From contig NZ_VLLR01000001.1 in assembly GCF_007570935.1 (NCBI RefSeq), positions 186,001 through 250,000 of the forward strand: a stretch of DNA of 64,000 nt, in the 5' to 3' direction. The DNA comes from Lactobacillus sp. LL6. GTDB taxonomy: Bacteria; Bacillota; Bacilli; Lactobacillales; Lactobacillaceae. Both the position numbers and the translations under genes were made by a program. This document shows positions 8,812 to 17,924 of this stretch, piece after piece (positions within the stretch are counted from its first letter, which is position 1; each line of letters opens with the position of its first letter). The notes beneath the pieces were generated by a model. That model had not been told where the DNA came from. It searched no databases and was given only the letters and a program-made list of their open reading frames with translations.

Positions 8812-9804
8812 ATGAAATCTTCAATTGATTTTGTGTTTACATGGGTAAATGGAAATGATAAAAAGTGGATAGAAAAGAAAAAATTGTATTTAGAGGGTAC
8901 TAAGTCAAAGTTTGATAAAAATGATGATGTACGTTTTAGAGATTATGATACTTTAAGGTATGCTTTGCGGAGTGTTGAAAAATATGCTCCATGGGTTAGA
9001 AAAATATTTTTGATTACAGATGAGCAAAAGCCCAAGTGGTTGAATAACGAGAATGAAAAGTTAATAGTTATTGATCATTCACAAATTATTGATAAAAAAT
9101 ATCTCCCTTTGTTTAATTCTAATGCTATTGAATTAAACATGGATAAAATACCTGGATTATCAGAAAACTTTGTGTATTTTAATGATGATATGTTATTAAC
9201 GCAACCTACTAACTCAAAAGATTTTTTTTATGATAATCTTCCATGCGATTTTAGAATATATTCCGATATTATCCCTATTGAAGATTTTAATCATATTCCG
9301 ATTAATAATGAAATATTGTTAAATAAATATATAAATAATAATTGGCCATTATCAAGAAATGGATTAGTTAATAAAGTTTATGGAAAACATCAATTAAAAG
9401 AGTTACCTTTTTTAATTCAAGCTAAAAAGCGTGGAATTCCAGGATACATTGAGCCACATGGACCGCTTAGTTTTAAAAAAGAAACTTTTCAAAAAGGAAG
9501 AAAAATCTGGAAAAAAGAATTTGAGTCTATGAATACTCATAGATTTAGAAGTAAAGATGACATTTCAATTTGGTTATTAAGACATCTTCAGTTGGAATTT
9601 GGGCAATTTAATCCAATTAATCCCGATAGAAATAGAACGTATCCTATAGATAATCTACATTCCTTAAAATTAGAGTTAGAAAAAGGAAATGCACTAAGTA
9701 TCTGTATAAATGATAATGAAGTAAGCGATTATAATAAAAAGATTGAAGAAATAAAAGAGTTGTTACAACAAAAATATCCAAAAAAATCACAATTTGAAAA
9801 GTAA
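8812..9804 (+). CDS. Stealth-family hexose-1-phosphoryltransferase
   Basis: Stealth proteins move a sugar-1-phosphate onto an acceptor sugar, making phosphodiester-linked polymers. All conserved regions can be followed: CR1 IDFVFTWVNGNDKKW, CR2 RFRDYDTLRYALRSVEKYAPWVRKIF with TDEQKPKWL, CR3 around YFNDDMLL, and a C-terminal CR4-like part with SIWLLRHLQLEFG. The in-frame GTG at 8803 lies next to AAAGGTGA, which better serves the ATG at 8812; that start is used (330 aa). Its presence suggests phosphate in this EPS; this is inference. Confidence 0.85.
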   Translation: MKSSIDFVFTWVNGNDKKWIEKKKLYLEGTKSKFDKNDDVRFRDYDTLRYALRSVEKYAPWVRKIFLITDEQKPKWLNNENEKLIVIDHSQIIDKKYLPLFNSNAIELNMDKIPGLSENFVYFNDDMLLTQPTNSKDFFYDNLPCDFRIYSDIIPIEDFNHIPINNEILLNKYINNNWPLSRNGLVNKVYGKHQLKELPFLIQAKKRGIPGYIEPHGPLSFKKETFQKGRKIWKKEFESMNTHRFRSKDDISIWLLRHLQLEFGQFNPINPDRNRTYPIDNLHSLKLELEKGNALSICINDNEVSDYNKKIEEIKELLQQKYPKKSQFEK

Positions 9805-9822
9805 TAGTAGGAAGTATTATTA

Positions 9823-10824
9823 ATGATTAATCTAGATTTATCTATAATTATTCCTATGTATAATTCAGATAGTTATTTGCAAAAAACGTTAACTAATATA
9901 GTTAAGAAAGTTTCAATAATAAATAGTAAAATTGAAATTTTATTAATTGATGATGGATCAACAGATAGTACGGTTGATATTGCAAATGCGTTTGTAGAAA
10001 AATATGAATTTGTAAAGCTTCATATTTTGAATCATCATGGGGTAAGTAATGCACGAAATTATGGTATTAAGAAAGCAAGAGGAAAATATCTAATTTTTAT
10101 AGATAGTGATGATACTATAAATGGTAATATCTCAAATTTATTAACTGATATTCTTAATAATAATTATGATATTTTAATTACAAATATTTCTAAAAATATT
10201 TATTATTCTGAACTTAAAAATGAGAAAAGAGAAGAAATATTAACATATATTAATCAAAGAATTGGTAGTGAATCTCCGTGGGGAAAATTTTATAGTAGAA
10301 GTTTTCTAATTAGTAATAAAATATATTTTGATACTAACCTCATAATAGGAGAAGATGCTTTATTTTTGTATACTGCACTTAGCTATGCTAAGAAAGTTAA
10401 ATTAATAAATCAAGTTTATTATATACAAGGACCTCCACATACTATTGGGAAATTTAATCCTAAAATGTTAAAAAGTGAAAATAGATTTATTTTTGCGTTA
10501 AATAATTTATTTATTAATAACTATTCTAAATCAGATATAGTAAATAATGTAATGAATAGATATAAATGTAAAGAATTTTTTAGATTATTATCAGATTACT
10601 ATTATCCTTTATATAAAAAAAATAAAATAAGTTTAAAACATGCAAGTAATGAATTATCTAAAGTAGCTAAAGATTGGAATTTACACTCTGCCATAATTAA
10701 TAATTCATATAGTAGAACACAGTGGGATAAGCGACATCATATATATAAATGGTTAATTTTAAGCAATAACTATAGATTATTATTATTAATTGAAAGTTTT
10801 CGAAGAAAAATGAAAGGGTATTGA
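9823..10824 (+). CDS. GT2-family glycosyltransferase
   Basis: Second inverting GT-A enzyme of the cluster. LSIIIPMYNSDSYLQKTL, ILLIDDGSTDSTVDIA, SNARNYGIKKARGKYLIFIDSDD cover the donor-binding core and DxD motif. A later WGKFYSR...IGEDALFLY segment is usual in EPS GT2 proteins. Length 333 aa. The sequence is extremely A/T-rich with long Asn/Lys/Ile runs, like its neighbours. Confidence 0.87.
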   Translation: MINLDLSIIIPMYNSDSYLQKTLTNIVKKVSIINSKIEILLIDDGSTDSTVDIANAFVEKYEFVKLHILNHHGVSNARNYGIKKARGKYLIFIDSDDTINGNISNLLTDILNNNYDILITNISKNIYYSELKNEKREEILTYINQRIGSESPWGKFYSRSFLISNKIYFDTNLIIGEDALFLYTALSYAKKVKLINQVYYIQGPPHTIGKFNPKMLKSENRFIFALNNLFINNYSKSDIVNNVMNRYKCKEFFRLLSDYYYPLYKKNKISLKHASNELSKVAKDWNLHSAIINNSYSRTQWDKRHHIYKWLILSNNYRLLLLIESFRRKMKGY

Positions 10825-10833
10825 TTAATCTAT

Positions 10834-11883
10834 ATGAAAAAATATCAAATTTTTGAAGTATCTAGAGATATAAAGAAACATGCAGTAAGTAAAGCTCCAG
10901 ATGATGTTGGGAAAATTGGAGAAAAATTAGGTTTTGAAAAAGTTCTGATTACTAAGAATAATGAATCTTATGATTTTAAGTCAAAGGTTAATAGACAAGT
11001 GAAATTCTTTCAAGATTGGAAAAATGCATATAACTTAATTGAAAAGGACTCTATCATCCTTTTACAACATCCTTATAGAACGCATCAATTAGGTAGAGAG
11101 CATTATTTATTAAAGTTAAAAAAACAAAAGCATGTAAAATTTATATGCCTTATTCATGACGTAGAGGAAATTAGAAATACAATTTATAACGAATACTATA
11201 AAGATGAATTTCAGTTTATGCTAAAAATTTTTGATGTATTAATAGTTCATAATAATTCTATGAAGAATTATTTCTTAAATAAGGGTATAGATAGTTCAAA
11301 AATAATAGTTCTTAATATATTCGATTATTTAATACCAAATTATAAATCAAAAAATGCAAATTTTGATAAATCTATAATTATTGCTGGTAATTTAGATGTT
11401 AAAAAATCTAGTTATATCGGTAAATTAAATCAAGTACATAATAATTTTAAATTGTATGGACCTAATTACTCATTACATGAGTATAAAAATTGTGAATATA
11501 AAGGAAGCTTACCTAGTGATGAAATCCCTAGTGTATTAGCAGAAGGATTTGGATTAATTTGGGACGGGAATAGTATTGAGAATTGTACTGGCCCAACAGG
11601 AAGTTATTTAAAGTATAATAATCCACATAAACTATCATTATATTTAGCTTCAGAGTTACCAGTTATAATATGGAAAGAAGCAGCAGAGGCAAAGTTTGTT
11701 GAAGAGAATAATGTTGGTTTAACAGTTAACAATCTATTAGAGATTTCACCATTATTAGATAAATTAACTAAAGAACAGTATGACATGTTAGCTCAAAACG
11801 CGAAAGTTACAGGACAAAAATTAAGAAAGGGATATTATACGTCTTCTGCAATAAATGCAGCTATTAAAGTTTTAAAAAAATAG
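10834..11883 (+). CDS. probable galactofuranosyltransferase (GT-B type)
   Basis: Resembles the family annotated as beta-1,6-galactofuranosyltransferases in streptococcal and lactobacillus capsule loci: start YQIFEVSRDIKKHAVSKAPDDVG, central FICLIHDVEEIRN, then GSLPSDEIPSVLAEGFGLIWDG and YLKYNNPHKLSLYLASELPVI. Length 349 aa fits. The glf gene in the same locus supplies UDP-galactofuranose, which supports the call. The linkage is not determined by sequence. Confidence 0.72.
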   Translation: MKKYQIFEVSRDIKKHAVSKAPDDVGKIGEKLGFEKVLITKNNESYDFKSKVNRQVKFFQDWKNAYNLIEKDSIILLQHPYRTHQLGREHYLLKLKKQKHVKFICLIHDVEEIRNTIYNEYYKDEFQFMLKIFDVLIVHNNSMKNYFLNKGIDSSKIIVLNIFDYLIPNYKSKNANFDKSIIIAGNLDVKKSSYIGKLNQVHNNFKLYGPNYSLHEYKNCEYKGSLPSDEIPSVLAEGFGLIWDGNSIENCTGPTGSYLKYNNPHKLSLYLASELPVIIWKEAAEAKFVEENNVGLTVNNLLEISPLLDKLTKEQYDMLAQNAKVTGQKLRKGYYTSSAINAAIKVLKK

Positions 11884-11904
11884 ATGTATATATAGGAAAT
11901 TTAT

Positions 11905-12723
11905 ATGAATAATTATACTTATTTAACACTTTTAGGTTCTGATAATTATTTACGCGGAGTTTTAGGATTATGGAAATCATTAATAAATCAAAATTCTAAA
12001 TATCCATTAACTGTAATGGTAACCAATCAAGTAAGTGAAAACAGTATTATGGAATTAGAAAAAAGAGATATTTCATATCTAAAGGCAGATAAAGTTGAAG
12101 TTTCTGAAGATATTTTAACAATAAATGCTCAAAAGGGTTTTTCTAATTGGACTAATACTTTTAGTAAATTGTTAATATTTGGGTTAACTCAGTTTGATAA
12201 AATAGTGTTTTTAGATGCTGATATGTTAGTTCTAGAAAATATTGATGAATTATTTGGAAAAGATAATTTATCTGCTACTGTAGCTGGAAAATCAGTCCCT
12301 GGAAATGAAAATTGGGTTGATTTAAATTCTGGTATGATGGTAATAGTTCCTAAGCTTAATGAAGATAAGCGATTAATAAGTCTTATTTCTAAATTTGATG
12401 CTAAAAGTGCATTTGGAGATCAAGATATAATATCTGAGGGATACCCACATTGGAAGAAACATACTAATTTAGTATTAGGTGAAGAGTATAATATTCTAGC
12501 TAAATACGAGCCATATTATGTAAGCTCTAATGTATTGGATTCTCCAATAAAAGTCTTACATTTTATTGGAAAAGTTAAACCTTGGAATATGTCTAAATAT
12601 GAACAATTAAAGTACTGTGCAAGAATTTGTAAGATTCAAATTAACAAAACAAGAACTTTAAGAGGAGTATTTACTTCTATGAAAGACTTTAATAAGTACA
12701 TAAAAATATGTAAAAATGCCTAA
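11905..12723 (+). CDS. GT8-family (glycogenin-like) glycosyltransferase
   Basis: Retaining GT-A transferase. It has the GT8 start TYLTLLGSDNYLRGVLGLWKSL, the metal-binding FLDADMLVLENIDELF, DLNSGMMVI and a late VLHFIGKVKPWN with the conserved His. Length 272 aa. It is the last gene of the transferase block, followed at once by a strong terminator, so this first EPS transcript probably ends here. Confidence 0.86.
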   Translation: MNNYTYLTLLGSDNYLRGVLGLWKSLINQNSKYPLTVMVTNQVSENSIMELEKRDISYLKADKVEVSEDILTINAQKGFSNWTNTFSKLLIFGLTQFDKIVFLDADMLVLENIDELFGKDNLSATVAGKSVPGNENWVDLNSGMMVIVPKLNEDKRLISLISKFDAKSAFGDQDIISEGYPHWKKHTNLVLGEEYNILAKYEPYYVSSNVLDSPIKVLHFIGKVKPWNMSKYEQLKYCARICKIQINKTRTLRGVFTSMKDFNKYIKICKNA

Positions 12724-12726
12724 GTT

Positions 12727-12774
12727 AAAAATATACAATTTTGCTGAGTCACTACACAAAATTGTATATTTTTT
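12727..12774 (+). terminator. rho-independent terminator after the GT block
   Basis: Arms 12727-12743 and 12757-12774 (AAAATATACAATTTTG / CAAAATTGTATATTTT) pair almost perfectly around a 13-base loop and run into T-rich DNA. Confidence 0.85.
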
Positions 12775-13010
12775 ATTAATTTTAATAATATTTTAGAAAT
12801 GTATAGATATAATTTTTCCTTATAGTCAATTCTGACTATTTAAGGACAATAAAATTGTAAGTAAGGTAAAATAATATTAAATGTGTATGTTAATTAAGAA
12901 AATTTTTATTATTTAACTGGCATTACTTGTAATATTTGTATGTTAATATTCATGATTACGTTGTAAAATATACATTGTCAGTGTAGACGTTTTTGAGAGG
13001 AGATTGAATC

Positions 13011-16000
13011 TTGACTGATATCAGAAAAACTAGAAAATTCAAAAATAGAAAAAAGTGGGTAGCAGCTGGAGCAGCAGTTGTTGCTTTAGGAATTGGAACA
13101 ACTACAGTAACATCTAAAACAGCATTAGCTGCAACGGATGAATCTGAAACTGCTAATAAGTCATCATTAAATGAAAATAATCAAAAAGTTGAATCTAAAC
13201 AACAAGCTAGCCTCGATGTAACAAATACAGATTCTGAACAAGGTAAATTATTAAATAAACAATCAGAATCTAAATCACAAACTACATTGAATGTAGACAA
13301 AACTAAACTAGACCCTAAGACTACATTATCAAATGTTACTGACTCTAAAGTTTCTACAACTACACAAAGTAACGGCTTATTTAGTCAAAATCAAAAATAT
13401 AATGATTGGACTATTAGTAACGATGCCGCTACATATACTGCAGGTATTGGTATTTACATTGAACCAGAACAAAAAAATGCGAGTGATGCTATATATAAAG
13501 ACGTATCTATAACTAAGGGTACTCAAGTAGATCAGCAAATTGCAGATAAAGTTAATCAGGATACAAAACAAAATTTAGCTGAAGCAGGATTGGAGCCAGT
13601 TAAAGATGATAAAGGTAATATTAAGCCTTATACATATAAATTTAACAATATGACACAAGCTTCAATTGTTAATGTACGTTATTATGATAAAAATAATTCG
13701 GCAACTAATGATAAGTCACTGGATTATAATACTCCAGTGGTACAAGCTAATACCTATAATCCAGATAGTAAAAATTGGGAAACTATTACTGATAAGGAAA
13801 CTGGTAAATCAACATTAGGTTTAAAAGATGCCCAAATTACAGATGTAATTAAGGATTCTACTAAATTTACTTTTAGTTTAAAAGATATTAATATTGATAA
13901 CAAATATAAAACTGGAAATTATGTTTTTGATCTTGATGGTTTTACAAAAGAATTTGATGCAGCCCATGCTTCGGTTCTTAATGTAAGTGATGATGGTCAG
14001 AGCTTAACAGTTGACTTTAATAAAGTAAAAGATAGTACGTTGTTATCTAATAAAAAGACTAGTTATGAAGTATTTATTAAGCCTAAGGATCAACGTAGTG
14101 TAAGTTTAAAGAATATTAACAATCATTCACGGGATTCTATAATTAACTGGTTTAATGCTAGTGCAGGTCCAGGTAATGGGCAATACGTTGGTACTACTGT
14201 ATTACCTGATTACAGTATGGGACTAGGTAAGAGAGTAGAAGCTTATAAGAATAATCCTAATTATTCAGCAGAACCTATCCAAGTTAAAGATACTAATTAT
14301 AAATTGAATATTTCTGATTCAAGTTGGAAATATGAAAATAATAATTCTATGGACTTTTTGACATCTCTTGATAATAACACTGCAACTTATGAAGTAGGTC
14401 AGGGTAATTTAGGAGATCCAATTTCACTTCATAGAGGATGGTTAAACGTTGATGATAATAATGGGATGAATCATGAAGCTACTATTAAAGATCTTCCTAC
14501 TGTTGAAGAATCTAATGGGTATACTAGTTTAGATAATATTCCATACTTTGTTCAATATCTTTCTTCTAATGGAAACTATATTTATTCATTTGAAGGAACT
14601 TTAGGCAAAGCTTATAACTTAATAACTTCTTATCCGAGCTTTAATAAAGTGCAGGAACAATATAGAGTGGATAAGAATTATACCCCTGTTAATATTCAAG
14701 GTAATTTGTTACCTATTCCAGCTCAAAAAGCAGATAATCTTTCTAATATTCCATCTAATGAAGGATATGTAATTAATACTGAACAAAGTACTTTGCCACA
14801 AACCTATAAATTTGATTTAGATAATACATCATATAGGAATATGTCTACCTACCAAAATGGTACATATAAGTCAAATCTTCCGCAAATTAGTCTTCGTAAT
14901 AGTAATATTCGTGAAGTAACAGTTGACAAGAAAACTGTTTCTGAAATTATAACAATAAATGGGCAACGTCAACGTGATACACCTACAATTACTTTTGAAC
15001 GATTGAAATCATTAGATAATACAGGTAAGTATTCTAAGAATCCAAATTATTGGGATCCTAATAATTTAGGAGATATTGAAAGAAATGTATATAGTGGTTG
15101 GAAGAAGAGTTTAGATAATAATGATGCTCCAATCAGTCAATATACTGGATATCCTGAATATGAAAGCTATAAAGTTTCATTACCTGATAATTATAAGAAT
15201 CTCATTGTTAAGATTGATGGAAAAGAAATCAGAAACCCCAAAATAAATAAAGGACAATTAGTGTTAGATGGTATTTCAGCATTTAGCAATGAAAATGGTC
15301 AGCCAGTAGATAGAAAAATTGAAATTTCATATGATATTGATACTACTGAACTTGATAATGCAAAGAAGGCTTACCAAACAGCAAAGGATGTAGCTAATTC
15401 AGTTTTATCTAGTGCGGAATACGAGCAATATGAAAAAGATCCAGATGTAGCTGCATCCAGAACTAAGATGAATGGTGCATTTTACGATGGTGATAATGCA
15501 GAAAAGAATAATGATGTAACAGGTTTAACAAGTGCCACCAAATCATTAAAAGACGCAACTGAAGAACTTCAAAAAGCACTTAATGATGCAAAAGCAGCCA
15601 GTGCATTAGACAAGGCAAAGAAGGCATATGAAGGTGCAAAGAACAATGCTCAAACAGTATTGAACAATGCTAAACCATATGCAGATGACAAGGATGTCAA
15701 GACTGCAACAGATGCTCTTCAAAAGTTGGTAGATGATGAGGAACCAGCAGATCAAGCAGGTTATGAAAAAGCAACTGAAGCATTTACCCCAGCAATTAAC
15801 AAGGTAAATGGTGCAGTAAATGCAGCTAAAGATAAAGCCAGCGCATTAGAAAAAGCCAAGACGGCATATGAAGATGCAAAAGATAATGCCAGAACAGCAT
15901 TAACCAACGCTGAGCCATATGCAGAAAAGAATGAGGACGTCAAGACTGCAAGAAAAGCTCTTCAAAAGTTGGTAGATGATGAGGAACCAGCAGATCAAGC

Positions 16001-17726
16001 AGGCTATGAAAAAGCAACTGAAGCATTTACCCCAGCAATTAACAAGGTAAATGGTGCAGTAAATGCAGCTAAAGATAAAGCCAGTGCATTAGACAAGGCA
16101 AAGACAGCATATGAAGATGCAAAGAACAATGCTCAAACAGTATTGAACGATGCTAAACCATATGCAGAAAAGAATGAGGACGTCAAGACTGCAACAGATG
16201 CTCTTCAAAAGTTGGTAGATGATGAGGCACCAGCAGATCAAGCAGGTTATGAAGCAGCTACTAAAGCATTTACCCCAGCAATTAACCAGGTAAATGATGC
16301 AGTTAAGGCAGCTAAAGAAAAAGCCAGTGCATTAGAAAAAGCCAAGACGGCATATGAAGATGCAAAAGATAATGCCAGAACAGCATTAACCAACGCTGAG
16401 CCATATGCAGAAAAGAATGAGGACGTCAAGACTGCAAGAAAAGCTCTTCAAAAGTTGGTAGATGATGAGGAACCAGCAGATCAAGCAGGCTATGAAAAAG
16501 CAACTGAAGCATTTACCCCAGCAATTAACAAGGTAAATGGTGCAGTAAATGCAGCTAAAGATAAAGCCAGTGCATTAGACAAGGCAAAGACAGCATATGA
16601 AGATGCAAAGAACAATGCTCAAACAGTATTGAACGATGCTAAACCATATGCAGAAAAGAATGAGGACGTCAAGACTGCAACAGATGCTCTTCAAAAGTTG
16701 GTAGATGATGAGGCACCAGCAGATCAAGCAGGTTATGAAGCAGCTACTAAAGCATTTACCCCAGCAATTAACCAGGTAAATGATGCAGTTAAGGCAGCTA
16801 AAGAAAAAGCCAGTGCATTAGAAAAAGCCAAGAAGGCGTATGAAGGTGCAAAGAACAATGCTCAAACAGTATTGAACGATGCTAAACCATATTCAGATGA
16901 CAAGGATGTCAAGACTGCAACAGATGCTCTTCAAAAGTTGGTAGATGCAAAGGCACCAGTAGATCAAGCAGGATATGAATCAGCTACTGAGGCAATTGTA
17001 ACTGCAACTGATACTCTTAATAAGTTACTTAATAACTATGCAATTCCAACGCCGGTACCAACACCTGATGATCAACTAGATACATCAGTAGAACCTGATC
17101 AACCAACAAAACCAGCAGATCAAGATAATAATTCTAAACCAGTTGTTTCATTTGAAAATACTGGTATTCAAAGAATGATTACTCACAATGCTTATGTTTA
17201 CAATAAAAATGGTGAAAGAGTTGGAGTAGTTAAGCATCTTGTAGGCACTAAGCTTTGGACTTCAAAAGATATAACTATTTTTAATCAAGACGGACAAGAT
17301 AAAGAATTCTATCAAATTGGTGATAATCAATACGTAAAAGTTGCTAACTTTATAGCTGCTCGTAAGACTTTAACTCGTAATTCATATGTTTATGAAATTG
17401 ATGGACTTACCCGTGCTAATAAGGAGACCTTGAAGAGCGGTAAGACTATTTATGTTTACGAGATTAAGACTATTAATGGTGTTAAGTACTATCGTGTATG
17501 GGATGGTTACATTAAAGCACATAACTTTGAAGTCGTTAAAGTAACTAAGCATACTTTGAAGCATAACTCATTTGTTTACAATTCAAAAGGTAAGCGTATA
17601 AGTCTTAAGCTTTTGAAAAAGAATCATGTGCTTAAGGTTTATGGAACTAAGACTATTAAAGGTAAAAAGTACTTCAAGATTGGTAAGAACCAATATGTGA
17701 AGGTTGCTAACTTTAAGAAGTTATAG
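13011..17726 (+). CDS. large secreted surface protein with helical repeats and three SLAP domains
   Basis: Exported wall protein of 1571 aa with no assigned function. It starts at TTG behind GAGAGGAG (12995-13002) and has a long basic KFKNRKKW signal peptide ending near ALAA. After a Ser/Gln-rich linker comes an unknown domain (about residues 120-760), shared with the next gene. Then follow one diverged and six regular 81-residue helical repeats (about 780-1340; 'ALxKAKxAYExAKxNA...DVKTA..ALQKLVD'). A Pro-rich linker and three SLAP repeats (about 1382-1571) suggest non-covalent attachment to the wall. It sits inside the EPS locus with its own start region and terminator. It could be an adhesin or a polymer-binding protein. 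Confidence 0.88.
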   Translation: MTDIRKTRKFKNRKKWVAAGAAVVALGIGTTTVTSKTALAATDESETANKSSLNENNQKVESKQQASLDVTNTDSEQGKLLNKQSESKSQTTLNVDKTKLDPKTTLSNVTDSKVSTTTQSNGLFSQNQKYNDWTISNDAATYTAGIGIYIEPEQKNASDAIYKDVSITKGTQVDQQIADKVNQDTKQNLAEAGLEPVKDDKGNIKPYTYKFNNMTQASIVNVRYYDKNNSATNDKSLDYNTPVVQANTYNPDSKNWETITDKETGKSTLGLKDAQITDVIKDSTKFTFSLKDINIDNKYKTGNYVFDLDGFTKEFDAAHASVLNVSDDGQSLTVDFNKVKDSTLLSNKKTSYEVFIKPKDQRSVSLKNINNHSRDSIINWFNASAGPGNGQYVGTTVLPDYSMGLGKRVEAYKNNPNYSAEPIQVKDTNYKLNISDSSWKYENNNSMDFLTSLDNNTATYEVGQGNLGDPISLHRGWLNVDDNNGMNHEATIKDLPTVEESNGYTSLDNIPYFVQYLSSNGNYIYSFEGTLGKAYNLITSYPSFNKVQEQYRVDKNYTPVNIQGNLLPIPAQKADNLSNIPSNEGYVINTEQSTLPQTYKFDLDNTSYRNMSTYQNGTYKSNLPQISLRNSNIREVTVDKKTVSEIITINGQRQRDTPTITFERLKSLDNTGKYSKNPNYWDPNNLGDIERNVYSGWKKSLDNNDAPISQYTGYPEYESYKVSLPDNYKNLIVKIDGKEIRNPKINKGQLVLDGISAFSNENGQPVDRKIEISYDIDTTELDNAKKAYQTAKDVANSVLSSAEYEQYEKDPDVAASRTKMNGAFYDGDNAEKNNDVTGLTSATKSLKDATEELQKALNDAKAASALDKAKKAYEGAKNNAQTVLNNAKPYADDKDVKTATDALQKLVDDEEPADQAGYEKATEAFTPAINKVNGAVNAAKDKASALEKAKTAYEDAKDNARTALTNAEPYAEKNEDVKTARKALQKLVDDEEPADQAGYEKATEAFTPAINKVNGAVNAAKDKASALDKAKTAYEDAKNNAQTVLNDAKPYAEKNEDVKTATDALQKLVDDEAPADQAGYEAATKAFTPAINQVNDAVKAAKEKASALEKAKTAYEDAKDNARTALTNAEPYAEKNEDVKTARKALQKLVDDEEPADQAGYEKATEAFTPAINKVNGAVNAAKDKASALDKAKTAYEDAKNNAQTVLNDAKPYAEKNEDVKTATDALQKLVDDEAPADQAGYEAATKAFTPAINQVNDAVKAAKEKASALEKAKKAYEGAKNNAQTVLNDAKPYSDDKDVKTATDALQKLVDAKAPVDQAGYESATEAIVTATDTLNKLLNNYAIPTPVPTPDDQLDTSVEPDQPTKPADQDNNSKPVVSFENTGIQRMITHNAYVYNKNGERVGVVKHLVGTKLWTSKDITIFNQDGQDKEFYQIGDNQYVKVANFIAARKTLTRNSYVYEIDGLTRANKETLKSGKTIYVYEIKTINGVKYYRVWDGYIKAHNFEVVKVTKHTLKHNSFVYNSKGKRISLKLLKKNHVLKVYGTKTIKGKKYFKIGKNQYVKVANFKKL
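15843..16814 (+). repeat. two tandem 486-bp direct repeats (each two 81-aa units)
   Basis: Copy 1 is 15843-16328 and copy 2 is 16329-16814. By reading they are identical; the first difference seen is just upstream (agCgcatt versus agTgcatt). Each copy encodes two different 81-residue helical units, so the array grew by duplicating a dimer. Neighbouring units at 15600 and 16815 are related but clearly diverged. Confidence 0.85.
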
Positions 17727-17779
17727 TTTAATGAGACCTAATATTTTAAATAGTTTAACATTTACTTAAAGCATACATT

Positions 17780-17816
17780 AAAAAGGAGCTAAATATTATT
17801 TTTAGTTCCTTTTTAG
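17780..17816 (+). terminator. rho-independent terminator
   Basis: AAAAAGGAGCTAAA (17780-17793) pairs with TTTAGTTCCTTTTT (17801-17814) across a short AT loop, just after the large surface-protein gene. Confidence 0.85.
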
Positions 17817-17924
17817 TTTGCTAAATAAATTATAGTTATACTTTTTAGTGATTGTTATGGTAATAGCGTTAGCTTAGTAATAAAATATTAACTGTAAGTT
17901 ATTTAAAAGGAGAAAGAAAAAACG

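Noticed and set aside
15761-16429. Minus-strand frames opposite the helical repeats
   Set aside because: Two near-identical frames arise only from the repeat on the other strand.
15600-17030. Repeat array that might be taken for CRISPR or VNTR DNA
   Set aside because: The repeat length is 243 bp, fully coding and in frame, without spacers; it is a protein stalk.
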